Below, in pieces: positions 19,997-49,851 of a stretch of 64,000 bases of DNA. Numbering within the stretch: position 1 is the first letter of the stretch; every line of letters starts with the position of its first letter. The DNA is taken from contig NC_089279.1 in the NCBI RefSeq assembly GCF_963678975.1, positions 35,917,933 to 35,981,932 on the forward strand, read 5' to 3'. This DNA comes from Dysidea avara (taxonomy: Eukaryota > Porifera > Demospongiae > Dictyoceratida > Dysideidae). The notes beneath the pieces were generated by a model, which was given only the letters and a program-made list of their open reading frames with translations, did no database searches and had not been told where the DNA came from. The translations under genes and the position numbers were made by a program.

Positions 19997-22900
19997 TCAT
20001 CTCTTCCTGTGGTTTCCTTCTTCTCTTCTCTTCCTTGTTGTTTGGCCCTTTCTATCCTCCTCCTGTCTTCCGGTGATATCAGGTTGAAGACGGATACTTC
20101 TTCTCCAAGAATGTGGCCCCTTCTTGCAGCAGTTAGCAGCTGCTTCTTGTTACCACCGGCAACCGACGACTTCTCCACAGATGATCCAATAAATTTATGG
20201 AATGGTCGATAGTCCCGAGGCAGTGGGGGACACCGATACTTCTAATGAGAGAGAATACAATGATAATTGTTAAACAGAACATGTACAAGAAACTGTTGTG
20301 TAAAAATTGCACTAGAACCATATGACATGGTTAGAGTGTATACTTGTAGCTACAAATATGTATGGTAGTTATCCATACAGAAGAAGTGATTGTACTATTG
20401 TGGTTATTCTTCAGCAAGTGAATGTTCTATTAGAGAAGTTAAACAGATTGCTGACAGGCTTCACTATCTGAGTTGTACAAACTCAACTGTCACACAAAAA
20501 AGTTCAGCTGGTTCTACTGTACATACAGACGAACCTCTCTATAATGACACTTTAGTGCCAAGCAGTTTTCACTACAATAAAGAATTTTAGTAGATAAAAT
20601 AATCAGACTGGTTGGCACCAAAATCTCTACTATGGAGGCTTAGTCTATTGTGTTCTTCATGTGGAGAGTTTGTAGTTCCACTGTACATGGTCAGTTTATT
20701 ACAATCCAACAGGTTACGTGATTACTTATTCCAAGAGATGCATGCAAGGAAAGTATTGACACATCATAGCTAAATGTATCAAACAGTAACAGTAGTACTG
20801 TTTAAGTAGGGATCCCCCCAAAAGTGACGCACACTGCCTAAAATTCTGCCTTCAAAAATCATCCTAGACACATCTTGGACAGTGAAAATCACCTGTATGG
20901 AATAGTATTAGTCCAATACAGCATTAAAAACAGGAAAACGCTAATAGGCGGCTGGATATAGATTACTTTCTTTTTTTTTTTACAAAAATTGCTAAAACTT
21001 GGATTTTAGTCTGACTGCCTGCCTGACCACTGTCACAAGCCTAGAGGCCAAACGAAGCAGCGTACAGCCACCATTTTGTGCTACAATAACAAACTTAACC
21101 AGTGGAATATGCCTTTTGGGGTTCTAACAAGTTTGTGTCCTCTGCACCTTGTCTTTCCAATCGTATTCTTGTTATGGCAATGAAACTATATCGTGGCATT
21201 AATTTTTCCTATCAACACTTTCCTTGAGCAGCATAGCTGTTTACACACCGCAGCTTATTTACGCTCAGTAGATACCATGATGGGTTCAATGCCACACCTG
21301 TTAATTAATGCAATCTTACGTGGTTGATTACCTAGAACAGTCTATCACGATGACACACCCTGTTAATTATTGGTCTAGCTGTATTCATAATGCTAGCACA
21401 ACAAAAATATGAAAAGTGACACAGTCCCTGGTAGGTAAAAGATTCGAGATACTCTAATACAGCAGTCACTAATAGAACAATCACATGTGTATAGCTGTAT
21501 GCTATAATGAAAAACCAAACAAACTAGTATATTAAAAATTATATTTAAAAATGAAGTAGGGATGCAAGCAATAAAAAGTAGTGAAACAAGAGATGAATGA
21601 TGGTATTACACTTTAGCTTGGTGGGAAAATCTCTAATTTGGCATTGAACAAAATGATATACCATGCCAATGTAGGGATTTTCCCACTGAGCTATGCTGTA
21701 ATACCATCATTCATCTCTCCTTTCACTACTTTTTATCGCTTGGATCTCTACCTCATTTTTAAATTTTTAAAGTTTAGAAATTTTCTATTGCTAAACACAC
21801 CAACAGACACAAGGGCTGGCACGTCACATAGAACACTCAATAGGGAAAATGACATTTACACTACTAATACAGTGGAACCAGTCTGTTTCGGAACAAACTT
21901 TCCTGGCCTTAATACACAGGTGGCTGCTTTAGACAGGAGGATTCATGTATAAATTTCTCACTAGGAGAATTTAAAGTTGGTCTTATAGAGAGGTGGCTTT
22001 TCTAAACAGGTGGTCGCTAAGACAGGTTTCTCTCAGAAGAGAGAACATGTGTTGCACACCACTTCATTCATAAACTGACTATTAATAATTGCAGTAAAAA
22101 ACCAGCCAATAATGGCATTCACTGGGGCTTAGTAGACATTTAGATACATGTAGCACTCCACATAAACTTCAGTAAGGGCCTTCCAGATTTCTTGACGAAA
22201 TATTACTGTTTCGCACACCTGTAACACAAGGGCTCTTTCAAAACGAATTGAAGCTTATGCATAGTGCTATCTAAAGATCTACTGTATGATACAAAATTTC
22301 GGAGAGAGAAATTTTGGTGAACACTGACTTCAATTCACCAAAATTTTCTTGTCCAAGTTTTAGTAACCTAGAGCTAAATAGAGCTAAATGCAGTACGACA
22401 TCAACATTTGCTAATACTTTGTATTCTATCTAGAGCTAAATTGCCAAAATTTCCTCCCATCGAAACTTTATATCATACAGTACCAAACCCTAGTGAACTT
22501 CAAAGCTTGCTAAGTTTTGTATTGCTACTATTGAAATTCCACATACTAATTATGCAATTAAAGCAACTTCCTCTGAGTTCCTTTACATAAACACATACTG
22601 TACAGTGTATCACCAATGTGGTCTGTACTGCGTACGTACATACCTTGGGTCGTCTAGTTGACTTGCTGGCCTTCACAAAACACTCCATGGTCCAGCGGTC
22701 ACCATGAGAGTGTGGACCTGTCCACCCATACTGCCCTTCACCACCACCGCCACCAGTGTCCATTAAACTGCGGTCATAATCTTGTCTCTTCTCCACCTCA
22801 TAAATGTCATCATCTTCCTCTTCAAGAGCCCCTACACCAAATGCCTACAAGGAACAGCCAGTGATGGATAACGCACTTGCAAAGGTTAGTAACTATAGTA

Positions 22901-25900
22901 CAGTGGACTTCTTGTTTCCTCACAACAAATAACACAGCCCCTTTCCACAGAACACCATAGTGGGCAGACAATAACATTTGTACCACTGATGCTAAACCGT
23001 CACACAGTAGGCATCGAAAAGTTCCCATTTCGTGAGCATTTTGTTCTGTTGTAAAGGCAGCAGAATGACATTGAAATGACATTGAAATGTCAATGCAACA
23101 CAAATGGAATGGGAACCTTTTTTATACCTACTGTAATTTTTCGATCACTCCAATAAATTATGAGAGAATTTTCACAATTTTGTAACACAATTGTTACAGT
23201 AATTCATAATACAACTTTACGCTTGGAATTGTTTTACTGTACAGGTGTATACAAGTAGTGCATGTACAGTACCAGCTAGCTACATTCCAACAAGCAAGGG
23301 TAATAGTATCATGTCTCTGCCATGACAAGACAGCCCTCATGCAATAACCTCTCATCTTACCTCAATACCTCATACAGACAGTTTAGTTTACCTGTCCAGA
23401 CATTCCATACAGAGTCATGGTGGAGTCTTCCTTCCCTTCCTCCGCAGTAGTATCAATACCACTATAGCCAATGCCATGAAGGTCTCCTTTGGGAGTGAAG
23501 CTCCACTCTCCCACGTCATCAGGAGCAAACAGGAACTTCTGCATCATCTCTTCATATTTGTCCATTGGCTCAGGATGGACTGCACACCCATACACCTTCT
23601 GACCTCCAGACAATGAGGAGGATGAGGCTGTAATATTGATGATAGTTAGGATACTGTGATATTACAAAAAGCTCTAAAGTACTATTTCCTTTATCACAGT
23701 GGGGTAAACTTCTCCCATTCCTATATACATACAATACATAAATAAGCTACCATTTTCTCTATGATTCAGTGGTCCTTATTGGAAGAACTTCCAAATATAA
23801 GTATCCACAGTTTGCAAGCACCCTCTTAATATACAGGATCTCTTCTCACCTTCACTATGATCATGTAGTTTCTTAGCAACACGAGGACCAACACCTTGTC
23901 CATGTCTCCATCCCATCTTGGTAAGTAGCTGTGCCCCAATAGTGCTCCTGTGGGGAAGAGAAAGATATAAACTCTTGTTAAAAGCATTTATATTCTGTTA
24001 ACATACAACGGGAAATTTTGACAGAAGAAAAGTTGGCACATATCATCAGTAAATTTGACAAAAAAAAAATCTAAACACGTAATTTAAAGACATTTATTAT
24101 GGATGTAATTCATCAACTTTTCTTTCATTAAAATTTCCTGTCATATGGTGGGTGTATTACCATATATGGTGTATTACCATACAAACAGAGGACTGTTAAT
24201 TATGAAAGAAATATTTGATGAATTCATTAACGTTTAATTGTACAACTGAATAAAACCATTTAGTGAGCTAGTATAGTGGTTTGGTGTGTGTTAAGTGATT
24301 TGTCTCATCAAAAAGTACAAAGATATATCAAATAGGTCAGACACCAGCTATTATACACTGTATTTAGTTGTGTTATGAAGCCTGGATAAAAAAAGCATAA
24401 CGATACCAAGCTTACAAGCCAATTGTATGAATTAGGGAGTCACAGAAATTGGATTAAAATTTAATCAAATGTTTTAAAAATCCCAAACCAGTGATGACGT
24501 ACCACGTTATAGTAAGGACAAGTGTGTCTTCATAGTTAGTTACCTTGTTGGTACAATCATGGACCTCAAGCTGTCCTCCAAGATGGATGCCTGCAGTGGG
24601 GCTGGACGCTTTGGGGCTTTCTTATCTGACAATAAGAACTCGTCTTTGGTAGCAACTTGTCTGGGGGCTATCCCATGTTCCTCCAAATCCTAAAAAACAA
24701 CAACAACAGTTTCACTATATAGGAATACACAGTACTGCATATATCCCAGAGGTGGTAGTTGTAACCTTATAACATTGTAGTACATGGTGCCAAGCTTATT
24801 AGCCGAACTGAAGTATTGTGTTTGGGTGGCTGACTAACAGTTCTGGGACAGATATGACATGGATATGCAGTTCATGCTGTTAGAATACTGTGTAAGATAC
24901 CCATGATACCCATGATCGTTGTTCACCATTTCATGAGATACATGTGTGATCAACCTCTTTTGTATCGTAAAGAGTAATGTTACAAATCATATAACATACT
25001 ACTTGAGCCTTTAAAGATAGCATTTGAAATTCAGCTATTTCAACACAGTATGTATCTGGGCTGAAAGGATATTTATCCATCAAAATATAGGCTAATTTCA
25101 CTACTTGTGGTATGTAATTCATCTAATTACCTCTTCATCCATGAAATCCTCAGGTTTAAAGCTACTACGATTAGTCTTCTCTTGACGTGATGACACAAAC
25201 TGGGATGGCGCCCATCCTAAATATAGTACATACAACAAGCAGAGTTAACATCAATTGACATGGTAGTAGGGAACATACTAGTCTCACTATTATAAACCAA
25301 CCCACGTAATTAAAGTGTAAAAATAGAGTTTTTTTCGTGAACCCAAGTGAGCTCCTACAGTGTAGATTTATGAGAAACACTTCATACAAACTCCACATCT
25401 GCCCACCCCAGTGTCTAACTAGTAAAAAGCTGATGAATATAGTCCATTTCTGTGTCAATTTCTAAGGTTTGATTTGATTTGGCTTATTGTCTATTCTCTA
25501 AGTAGTCGGCATAAGCCGTTCTTCCTTACTAGAACAACTGAATACACTGTAGCTATACAACAACACAAAGAACAAAGCAGAAATAAATACAAAACACAGA
25601 ACAAAAAGTACATCAGTAATAAATAACTACACTACACATAAATACAAGCAGGACACATACAAATTATCACTTGTAATTACTTAAGTACATAGATTTAGCA
25701 TAATTAACAAACGTAGGACAAGTTAATTTCAAGTTACTAAGAAATGATGCTGAAGAATTGATTGAATTTAAGTAGAGGCACTACAACAAAAATACTTCCT
25801 AGTTCTCGAGAGCTTAGAGCTACTAGGATTCGCAAAATAACCACCACAGCATGTGTTGTACAAGTGCTGACGTCCAAAGACAATTGGAGGATCTAATTAT

Positions 25901-26698
25901 AATTCTCTTTTTACTGGTAGTAACGAAACATAGCAACAACAGATTGTAATTGTATAATGTTAGGGATAGACAACTCTCTATGATGTACAGACACATGATC
26001 AAATTTATGCAAAGATTTAGTTACGTGGACAGCATGATTTTGCAATTGCTGTAAACGAGCAACTTGATCCTTTCTCAAAGGAGGACCCCACACTGGCAAT
26101 GCGTAAGTTATTCTAGAAAAGACCAGTGATCCTGTCTACAGTTTAAGGATGGGATATGTCAGAGTTCTGATGAGTACTTGATTCCTAAACGTTTTTGGTG
26201 GTTGACTTCTTTTAGCTGATTGTTATTAACAATGATGGAGGGACACAAGATTTTTTGAGATGATTTAGGTGTAAACCACATTACATTAGATTTAACTATA
26301 TAGCAGACCTCTTAAACTTAGGAAATTGACAAATAGTAAAGTCCTTCACAAATAACTTGTATCCTACAGTAAATAATTATGTATGTGAATACAACAAAAA
26401 TGTGGTAAGATTATTATTTTAAATTCACAAATTAACTTTCTAACACTATTAAATTACGCTAGTTTCTTATTTTACAACATAGTTATCAATACACATTAAC
26501 ACCTTCTTCAGTCCCCACTGTATTGTAATATCCTGCAGAGAAACCTCCGGTGAAAGCTCCATGGAACCTTCTCCTGCCTTGCTTGTCCTTTACATAAAAA
26601 GCTGCATCTCGCTTCTTCTTCACCTTTTCTCTGTCACTCTCGACCTCGAGGTTCTCAAAAGCAGCTCCAATCGTCACACAAGTGCCCCCACCAGACAT
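19997..26698 (-). CDS. GPATCH1: GPATCH1-like G-patch protein, 5' seven exons
   Basis: Exons on the minus strand: 26698-26503, 25216-25131, 24689-24544, 23947-23850, 23627-23392, 22844-22644 and 20241-19997. All have GT-AG borders and matching phases, together about 402 codons. GPATCH1 is a nuclear spliceosome-associated protein. The N-terminal conserved block ([20 protein letters not shown], then [12 protein letters not shown] and [17 protein letters not shown]) and the G-patch ([20 protein letters not shown]) are clear, as are [34 protein letters not shown] and [11 protein letters not shown]. Family members run to about 900 residues. Exon 7 ends with a good donor (GTGAGT), but no convincing continuation is found in the 20 kb downstream. 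The gene is either truncated or has a very long intron. The ATG at 26698 is the first in frame. Its promoter region is shared head-to-head with the synaptobrevin at 27,307. Confidence 0.9.
20990..21540. repeat. Interspersed element holding the single-copy 22-bp motif
   Basis: Matches 40.0-41.7 kb in order: CTGCCTGCCTGACCAC, then GAGGCCAAACGAAGCA, CCTTTTGGGGTTCT, ATCAACACTTTCCTTGA, and finally ACTCTAATACAGC (about 21,450) and TAGAACA. Here the 22-bp motif occurs once; at 40.46 kb it occurs 54 times. Located in the GPATCH1 intron between exons 6 and 7. Confidence 0.75.
21545..21765. mobile_element. Foldback MITE
   Basis: Long imperfect inverted repeat: AGTAGTGAAA...AGAGATGAATGATGGTATTACA on the left and its complement TGTAATACCATCATTCATCTCT...TTTCACTACT on the right (each arm only partly quoted), with a second inner pair around GGGAAAATC / GATTTTCCC. 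A fragment with CCATCATTCATTC is near 39.81 kb. Confidence 0.7.
22280..22482. mobile_element. MITE with TACTGTATGATA ends
   Basis: Inverted ends of about 38 bp (TACTGTATGATA ... GAAATTTTGG and complement). It belongs to a loose group with the elements at 50,166 and 61,295, which share GAAA/TTTC-rich arms. Confidence 0.7.
25470..26330 (-). pseudogene. Decayed LINE reverse transcriptase, C-terminal part
   Basis: On the minus strand 26,099-25,911 encodes [14 protein letters not shown]...[12 protein letters not shown], the thumb/C-terminal pattern of non-LTR reverse transcriptases. Upstream frames (toward 26,300) give [13 protein letters not shown]. Stops and frameshifts break it. It lies in GPATCH1 intron 1. 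Confidence 0.7.
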
Positions 26699-27306
26699 TA
26701 TCAACTAGATGTTCCCCTGACTGACTCGGCGCTAAATCTGAGCATAGATAATTATCTATGATCCGAGGCTAAATCTCTGAAGCATTCTAATTAGTGCTCA
26801 ACATACAGTGGGTGTTGGCTTTCAACTCTTGAAACAGACAGAACGTTATCTTTGAAGAGAAACTCTATTAGTGAGGTACTAAGTTGTGTTTAGTAGTATA
26901 GTGTATTTTGTGTTGTGTGGCGTTGTTGTGTGGCCTAAAACAATACTGTACGCTTTTTCCTAGCTTCCTTTTAAAACTCTTTTTAGTCCATGGGCCTCTA
27001 CCACCTGCTTCAATGCTTATTCTGTTAAAAGCGGAACGAATGTCGTCTATACTGTTTCCAGTATCATAGATGACAGTATGGTATGCGTTTCGGTAAACTT
27101 TTCTGTTTTCTCTGGCAATGATTCTAAATTCTATAGTGACGCCTAAAATGCTGACTCAACTTCTCCATGTCAAGCAGCGGATGATGTAGTGTTGGTGTTG
27201 AAGCATGGGTATTAATTTGATAAGGTGGTTGTGATGTTTTCAAAACATGTAAATTTAGTGAAGTCTGAAGAAGGCAATTTATTTTGCTTGCTTGCCTAGG
27301 AGCATC
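26699..27306. promoter_or_regulatory. Shared promoter region between GPATCH1 and the first synaptobrevin
   Basis: The two start codons face away from each other, 608 bp apart. The AG just before the synaptobrevin ATG (TTGCCTAG at 27,292-27,299) looks like a splice acceptor, so a 5' untranslated exon probably lies in this region. No TATA box is evident. Confidence 0.45.
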
Positions 27307-27594
27307 ATGTCAAATGTTGGCAGACTTCGTGATGATGTTGAGCAGGTCAAAGGGCAAATGGTCGACAACATTGGAAAGGTCATAGACCGAGGTGAACGAC
27401 TTGATGACCTCAATGAAAGAACAGACAATCTTAATGCTCGTGCCGGCGAGTTCCAGGTTGTTAGCACACGGCTGAAGAGGAAGTTATGGTGGCAGAACTG
27501 CCGACTCTGGATAATCATTATCATTATTGTCATAGTAATCTTGTTGGTGCTTGCAGCAATCATTGCTGGGGCTGTAGCTGGATCTCAAGACTAA
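27307..27594 (+). CDS. Synaptobrevin/VAMP-like R-SNARE, copy 1
   Basis: 95 codons without intron. Residues 5-64 form the R-SNARE helix (VGRLRDDVEQVKGQMVDNIG, then KVIDRGERLDDLNERTDNL), with the zero-layer arginine at about residue 28. The juxtamembrane KRKLWWQN and a C-terminal membrane anchor (about 68-91, Ile-rich) follow. This is the complete fold of brevin-type vesicle SNAREs, which pair with Q-SNAREs to drive membrane fusion. There is no longin domain. The ATG at 27,307 fits the family; the open frame extends five codons upstream but through a likely splice acceptor. A second copy of identical length lies 1.85 kb downstream. Confidence 0.92.
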   Translation: MSNVGRLRDDVEQVKGQMVDNIGKVIDRGERLDDLNERTDNLNARAGEFQVVSTRLKRKLWWQNCRLWIIIIIIVIVILLVLAAIIAGAVAGSQD

Positions 27595-28697
27595 TTTCTA
27601 TTTATAGCACACCCATTGAGTGACAGCTTCCTGTAACTAATTCACATTCTATCATATCATGTTTGTACATATCATCCTTTTTATAGCTCCTCCCTCATTT
27701 AATACATGTGACATTTGGTCTTAGATAAGATTCACATGTGTATTGCATTTTTAAATGTTTGAGGTAACATTAGGGTTTGTAAATAGTCCACTGTTACTTA
27801 TCAGCATGGCATTGTGCACCTATCAAACGAGTGGGGAACACAAGTTTGATAATGAAGTTTGATGGGCTGAAAACATCTCTTAAGGCTCATAGTACCACAC
27901 TCACGTCCTACAGAATTAGCAGGGGGGGGGTTGATTTTCCCACCTATAAATCTGTGTCCTTTATCGTAATGGCATAATTTGTGAGTCTAATCCCCATCTT
28001 CCTTCCCAAAGAGCATTCTGAACTCTGTGAGAAACGAAAGTAAACATGTGCATGAAATGATATATAGACATGACTTTAACATGGGTTGCATTTTCAAGGT
28101 GAATTTTGCATGTGTCATCAATGAATTTCACCAGACCCATTGCTTTCCTGCATGGGGGAGATGGGTGATACATTTATTGTAAGACTCGTGATCTAGTGAA
28201 GATTATAATATACAGATTTCAGTGTGTTACCTTGTCTTCTGTGATGACACTACCTCTGTCACTGGTTGCCTGTTTGCAAACTTTGATATCCTGAATGAGG
28301 AGTGGCATCACTAAGTCACATATTAGTAATGTGTTGGATGGGTCTGGTTCTGTTGTTACATGTTGTCAAATGATATGTCCTCTGTCTTTTTCTGTGCCAT
28401 GCTGTGTATGTTTTGGTCTTTTGGTATACATGGTGTTCATGAATTCATTGTTCTGCACAATATTCTGTAGCTGCATTGAGTAGCTATAGGGTCTGGCGAC
28501 ATTTTATTTCAGAACCCTTCACTGCATATATGTTGTATAAGCATCCCTTCTGCCTCAAATTATTTGGAATATCTATTCTTTTGTCAAAATAATGCAAGGC
28601 TATGTCACCCGACTCTACACAATACAGTAGACAGCATCTGAGCATGGGAGTTACCATGGTAAAAAAAGAGAACATAGTTGTAGTGAATGGGGAATCA
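27595..28697. other. 3' flank and spacer, no gene seen
   Basis: No coding match. A run of G residues lies near 27,922. Confidence 0.4.
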
Positions 28698-28952
28698 CCA
28701 GAGGAGGTTGGTCACGCGTCATAATCCTATGACGCGAAATTATGCAACCAAGCATTGTTCTATGTGTTAAGACTTGTTTGGCAGCTAGGAAAGCAGTGCA
28801 TTGTACTGAGAAGGTTTGTAACATCACTGGGACACTCTGGTATGGATATACAATCCGTCCTTTAGAATGTTAAGAGGTGTGGAGGTTGAATTAGTTCAAC
28901 CCTTCCTTTGAGATCACGGGATGAATGATGACACGTGACCAACCTCTTCTGG
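28698..28952. mobile_element. MITE with 19-bp inverted ends
   Basis: CCAGAGGAGGTTGGTCACG on the left and CCAGAAGAGGTTGGTCACG read inward from the right, one mismatch. A target duplication could not be fixed (ATCAC occurs near both ends). Confidence 0.75.
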
Positions 28953-29443
28953 GGTATCACAATGGATTTTGGTTGGCCATATTTATTTATTTAGAAAATG
29001 GACACTATTCTTAGTACTATAGTATGTTCACGTTGAGCTGAACCCTCAAAAACATTTAATAACTCATGGATGCAATTACACACGATCTTGAAATTTGGGT
29101 CATTTGTAGTACTGCTTGACCCGCTAAAAATATTTCAAATCTTGTTGTTCAAATGTTTGACATAATATTTACGGTCAATCAAAATTGTCACAATACATTT
29201 CCTATGGGGAAGCTGTATAAGTACAGTGTCCAATACAGCCCCTTCCCAAACCGTACGTGTCTGTTGTTGACACCTTTGCTGTTACTAATAATCATCTGGT
29301 TGGCTGAAATGTTAACTCTGTTGAGAGAAAAAATCCACTTTTAATTTTTAGCCGTTTTTCAGGATTCAGATCAATGTGAACATACTATAGTTGTTTATGA
29401 TTATCTTGTATTGTACTTCATGACATTTATAGAGCTGATCATC

Positions 29444-29731
29444 ATGTCCAACGTTCATCGACTGAGGGATGATGTTGAAGAGGTCAAAGGCCAAATGGTA
29501 CAGAATATTGAGAAGGTCATAGACAGAGGTGAACGACTAGATGACCTCAACGAGCGTACAGAACACCTCAATGCTCGGGCTGGCGAGTTCCAGACCGTGG
29601 GTACCCGTCTGAGACGGAAGCTGTGGTGGCAGAACGTTAAGCTGTGGATCATTCTTATTATCATAATAGTTGTGATCTTGGCCGTTATCATCATAGCTAT
29701 TGCTGTGGGGGTATCACAGAGCAACAATTAA
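29444..29731 (+). CDS. Synaptobrevin/VAMP-like R-SNARE, copy 2
   Basis: 95 codons, the same length as copy 1 and alignable without gaps (MSNVHRLRDDVEEVKGQMVQ, then NIEKVIDRGERLDDLNERTE). Zero-layer Arg at about 28, RRKLWWQN before the anchor, and an Ile/Val-rich anchor ending in a short polar tail. A likely splice acceptor (ACATTTATAG) lies 12 bp before the ATG, as in copy 1. Differences cluster in the anchor and at the N-terminus, while the SNARE core is nearly unchanged, which argues that both copies are functional. Polyadenylation signal AATAAA at 29,852. Confidence 0.92.
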   Translation: MSNVHRLRDDVEEVKGQMVQNIEKVIDRGERLDDLNERTEHLNARAGEFQTVGTRLRRKLWWQNVKLWIILIIIIVVILAVIIIAIAVGVSQSNN

Positions 29732-29851
29732 ACTAGACATCACACCATAACTGTTTAAATGAGAAGTTATTGTGTTTTATTGTAGAACTCTATTAGATTA
29801 TCCATATTTGGTAATTTGGTACGTTGTTTTGTATGTGTTCTTTATATCATC

Positions 29852-29857
29852 AATAAA
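29852..29857 (+). terminator. Polyadenylation signal of synaptobrevin copy 2
   Basis: AATAAA 121 bp after the stop codon. Confidence 0.55.
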
Positions 29858-31170
29858 ATTGTTTGTCCATGTGTCATGTGCACTTGTAACCCTGTGTGTC
29901 CCCAGTATGGAGAATTTAGCTGATAAAACTTCTTCCAGTTGTAAGCAATTTCAAAGATTTACCAATTTCAAGTAACCTCTCAACTAAGATGTGCATCATC
30001 ACTCTCTTGTAGTGACTGTTATCAATTGCTTCTCTCATGGCTGTCGTATAGGTAATGCTTGGGATCAGCCAACTGAAGTACAGCTGCTTGTGCTGACAAA
30101 TTAGTAAGTCCTTTGGTTGGTTTGGTGGCCAAGCATCCTCATCAACAGCTTTTTTTTATATTCTAAGCTGTCTCACCCTGCTGGACAATAATATTATTAT
30201 GGTGACTACTATCAACAACACATAAAATGGAGCACACAATAATGTGTCCACTCTACCTTGATCGGTGACCGTTGACCTGTCCATGTCAGGTTTGGAGGTC
30301 ACTATAGTTAGTGAAGACAACACAATAGCTAGTTAATACAATTGTTTACCTACACATGTTGATCACTGGACAGCTCAATAACTGCATGATAACTGTAAAC
30401 AACCTCTAACAACATCATATGACCTAGGTTGTGTATTCGTCCATTATTACGTCACATCCGACTTTCTAGTGGTAACTGAATGTAGCAATTAAGCCCTAGC
30501 GCTCACCAGAATGCGCTGACTAGCGAGGCCCTCGTGTTTTTTTATCTGCTTCGTGGAGACATAGGGTGGAGACCCTTACCCCCATCCTTCCGTGCTTTAA
30601 CAGAATGAACTACAAGAGATGTTTCGTGATCCTGTCTATGTCATCACTAGTCGGTATGTTATCACTGTAGCTGCCTGTGTTTTGGTGTACTGGGGATATG
30701 ATATGGATAATTGTGACTGAGCCTGCAAAAATAGGGCATGTGGGCACATGATTTTTGCCTACCTTTTCAAACTTCCATCACTCATAACTTTTTATACCAT
30801 TACACTATGGCAATGCAATTTGCAGCTTACATTAAGCATTTAATTGGCGTTATGGTGCAAGTTACAGAATGGCAATATTTTCTTCCAGGACTGAGATATG
30901 ACCTGTTGTGTGATGGGATGTAGTTTGTGCCCACATGCCCTGTTTTCGCAGGCCAGGTCACAATTTATTTTTGCCAATCGCTTAAAAACTTTATGCCTTT
31001 GCCAGGGTTCCAGTTGGTAACCCTGAGTTCCTGTGATGTGCGTATATACATCTTTGATGTTATCATTCACATTGCCCCATTGATAATGTGATTAGTTACT
31101 GGTGGTTGTGTCGCCACTGGTTACTGGCTAATTGTACACACAAGAAGCAAGGGGGTGACACACAGGCACT
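29858..31170. other. Intergenic, no gene seen
   Basis: No coding match on either strand. About 30,720-30,960 has two inverted copies of GCATGTGGGCAC / GTGCCCACATGC and of GGCCTGCGAAAA-like ends (CTGCAAAAATAGGGCATGTG against CATGCCCTGTTTTCGCAGG), so it is probably another MITE. Confidence 0.4.
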
Positions 31171-31379
31171 CACTGTAGGTAGATCTGTGACCGTGGTCAA
31201 ACTCAGTCAAGGGTCAAGACCCCCAAATTTATGCCAAGTCTATGGTCAATTGAAAAAATTTCCAACCCACAATTGCTGAAATATTGTCGCGAAGTCATAG
31301 GTCAAAGCTCTTAGTCAACGGTCACAGTGAAACTTAGCGGGTCAAGACTTTGACCATAGTTGCAAATCTACCTACAGTG
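31171..31379. mobile_element. MITE with CACTGTAGGTAGAT ends
   Basis: CACTGTAGGTAGAT at the left and ATCTACCTACAGTG at the right, with internal GGTCAA / TTGACC repeats. Its interior resembles the TTGATC-rich block at 50.96-51.18 kb. Confidence 0.75.
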
Positions 31380-31479
31380 CGTACCTACATGACACCCCCT
31401 TGAGAAGTTTCAGAATTGACATTGATCAAAGGGTCTCTATAATAATACAGGTTTAACCGCAGGTTAAACAGGGTTAACT

Positions 31480-31900
31480 AGAAGGCCGCTCCTCACCTCA
31501 TTCATGGGCATCGGTAGGCTTCACTACACGCGACGTTACGATAGTACGAAGCATCCGTCATTTCAGTCATGCCGGTGCGAGGTCTCGTGAGCTTGCTGAG
31601 TGGGCGGGATATTTAAATCAACGAGGCTCCCGCCGGCCTGTCGCTTAGGAACGTTCCGCAAGCTAACTACGCTAGAGTGAGCAAGCGAGCTGCCTTCCCC
31701 ACCCTCCCCCCCTCTTTGTATATCCTTTCTCCATTGGCCTTTATATGGTCAATGTGACATGGGTCCAAGGGTGCAGTTTAATCCTCCAGTATGGGCTGAT
31801 TGTACCACATGAGCTTGGTTAAAGTAATGGAGGGTACACGTGACCGAATCATCCTCGGGATCACGTGAGTCGTCACGTGATCCAGAAAGGAACTACAGGA
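31480..31900 (+). promoter_or_regulatory. CpG-richer block with CACGTG boxes upstream of MGAT5
   Basis: This block is clearly richer in G+C and CpG than its surroundings. It contains GGATCACGTGAG and TCACGTGATCC as an inverted pair (about 31,857-31,882), plus a further CACGTG near 31,837. It is the best candidate for the MGAT5 promoter or first exon, because the 32.2-kb exon has no in-frame ATG. Binding by any factor is untested. Confidence 0.4.
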
Positions 31901-32223
31901 AGGTTCCCGAAGGTTCGGAAATTTCACCCTGGCACACCCATTATCCCACACGAGGTAGAATCATTTAGCGACAGGCAGATCTGGCGACAGGGCCATCCGA
32001 TCATCCAACGGTAGGGTCATCGGACTAGCCGCACCTAGTTAACCACTGTATAATGATGTTGGTCAAGACTGATTTTGACTTCTGAATTTCTTCCTTGACC
32101 CATTGATCAATTCCACTTACTACACAAGTACAAATGTACATTACTATCCATTGTAATGAGGTCTCATTTGCTTATTTAGGACCTAGAATGATAGCATTCT
32201 AGGATACTTTCCTCAACATATAT

Positions 32224-49851
<17,628 letters not shown>

